5,471 bases of DNA from GCA-2726865 sp050053595. GTDB taxonomy: Archaea > Thermoproteota > Bathyarchaeia > TCS64. The notes beneath the pieces are model-generated. The model had not been told where the DNA came from. It saw nothing but the letters and a program-made list of their open reading frames with translations, and did not search any database. Below are positions 5,399-5,471 of this stretch, in pieces. The DNA is taken from contig JASFTK010000102.1 of assembly GCA_050053595.1 (NCBI GenBank), positions 1 to 5,471 of the forward strand. The letters run 5' to 3'. Both the position numbers and the translations under genes were made by a program. Position 1 is the stretch's first letter; each line of letters opens with the position of its first letter.

Positions 5399-5471
5399 AT
5401 GGCCGGGATTGAGGTGGCTGTCCGCCGTTGCAGGCGTTGTAGGCTCTGTGAGGGTAGGTTGAATGCGGTGC
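5399..5471 (+). CDS. Probable family 4 uracil-DNA glycosylase, N-terminus only
   Basis: Only 24 codons are in the window, reading MAGIEVAVRRC then RRCRLCEGRLNAV. This matches the N-terminal iron-sulfur and substrate segment of family 4 uracil-DNA glycosylases, where two cysteines spaced C-x2-C are followed by a Leu, an Arg and then N/A-x-VPG; the next codon begins with C, compatible with Pro. Family members remove uracil from DNA at the start of base excision repair and are common in thermophilic archaea and bacteria; two further cysteines complete a 4Fe-4S cluster later in the protein. Cys11 and Cys14 would be the cluster ligands, and Cys17 is an additional cysteine. In-frame ATGs at 5354 and 5372 could extend the N-terminus by 15 or 9 residues; the ATG at 5399 is preferred from the TATA-like spacing and family N-terminal length. 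The related family 5 enzymes are an alternative. The call rests on a short segment. Confidence 0.7.
   Translation, partial: MAGIEVAVRRCRRCRLCEGRLNAV

Noticed and set aside
1..5471. CRISPR arrays, tRNA or rRNA genes, insertion sequences, attachment sites
   Set aside because: No regularly spaced repeats, no cloverleaf-like stretch with T-loop motif, no transposase or terminal repeats were seen.

Overview
The window looks archaeal, GC-rich in its genes with AT-rich promoter islands. The grounds are TATA-type promoter elements about 26-28 bases upstream of start codons, start codons close to or at the predicted transcription start (leaderless style) for first genes, a good Shine-Dalgarno only inside an operon, heavy use of AGG (Arg) and ATA (Ile), and a winged-helix regulator of an ArsR-like type common in archaea. 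I cannot name the lineage from sequence alone; an uncultured Thermoproteota/Bathyarchaeia-like organism would fit but is a guess.

Layout. (1) Bases 1-3443, minus strand: a compact three-gene operon read right to left: a winged-helix regulator, a complete ABC exporter half-transporter of 630 aa, and a second half-transporter whose membrane domain is in the window but whose ATPase domain runs off the left edge. The genes overlap or are 2 bases apart. The complete half-transporter carries Asp in place of the catalytic Glu and Gln in place of the switch His, the signature of the degenerate-site subunit of a heterodimeric exporter (TM287/288, BmrCD, LmrCD type). The second gene is therefore expected to be its catalytically competent partner. 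(2) Bases 3444-3534: a 91-base divergent promoter region with a TATA box for the operon, a perfect 20-bp dyad lying exactly between that TATA box and the regulator start (a candidate autoregulatory operator), and a TATA-like box for the gene on the right. (3) Bases 3535-4734, plus strand: a class III (CaiB/BaiF) CoA-transferase. (4) Bases 4735-4852: a convergent spacer with imperfect direct repeats and nested inverted repeats but no clear terminator. (5) Bases 4853-5194, minus strand: a 113-aa protein I do not recognise. (6) Bases 5195-5398: an AT-rich divergent region with several dyads. (7) From 5399, plus strand: the first 24 codons of a probable family 4 uracil-DNA glycosylase.

How the parts may work together (inference): the regulator probably represses its own transcript by occupying the dyad next to the TATA box, and a ligand, perhaps a substrate of the exporter, releases it. 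This would be a self-contained, inducible efflux module. The CoA-transferase is transcribed away from the same short region and could be co-regulated or an unrelated neighbour. Nothing in the window is clearly a new kind of system. The most interesting points are the dyad/TATA arrangement, the degenerate ATPase site and the unknown small gene with its own dyad around the TATA box.
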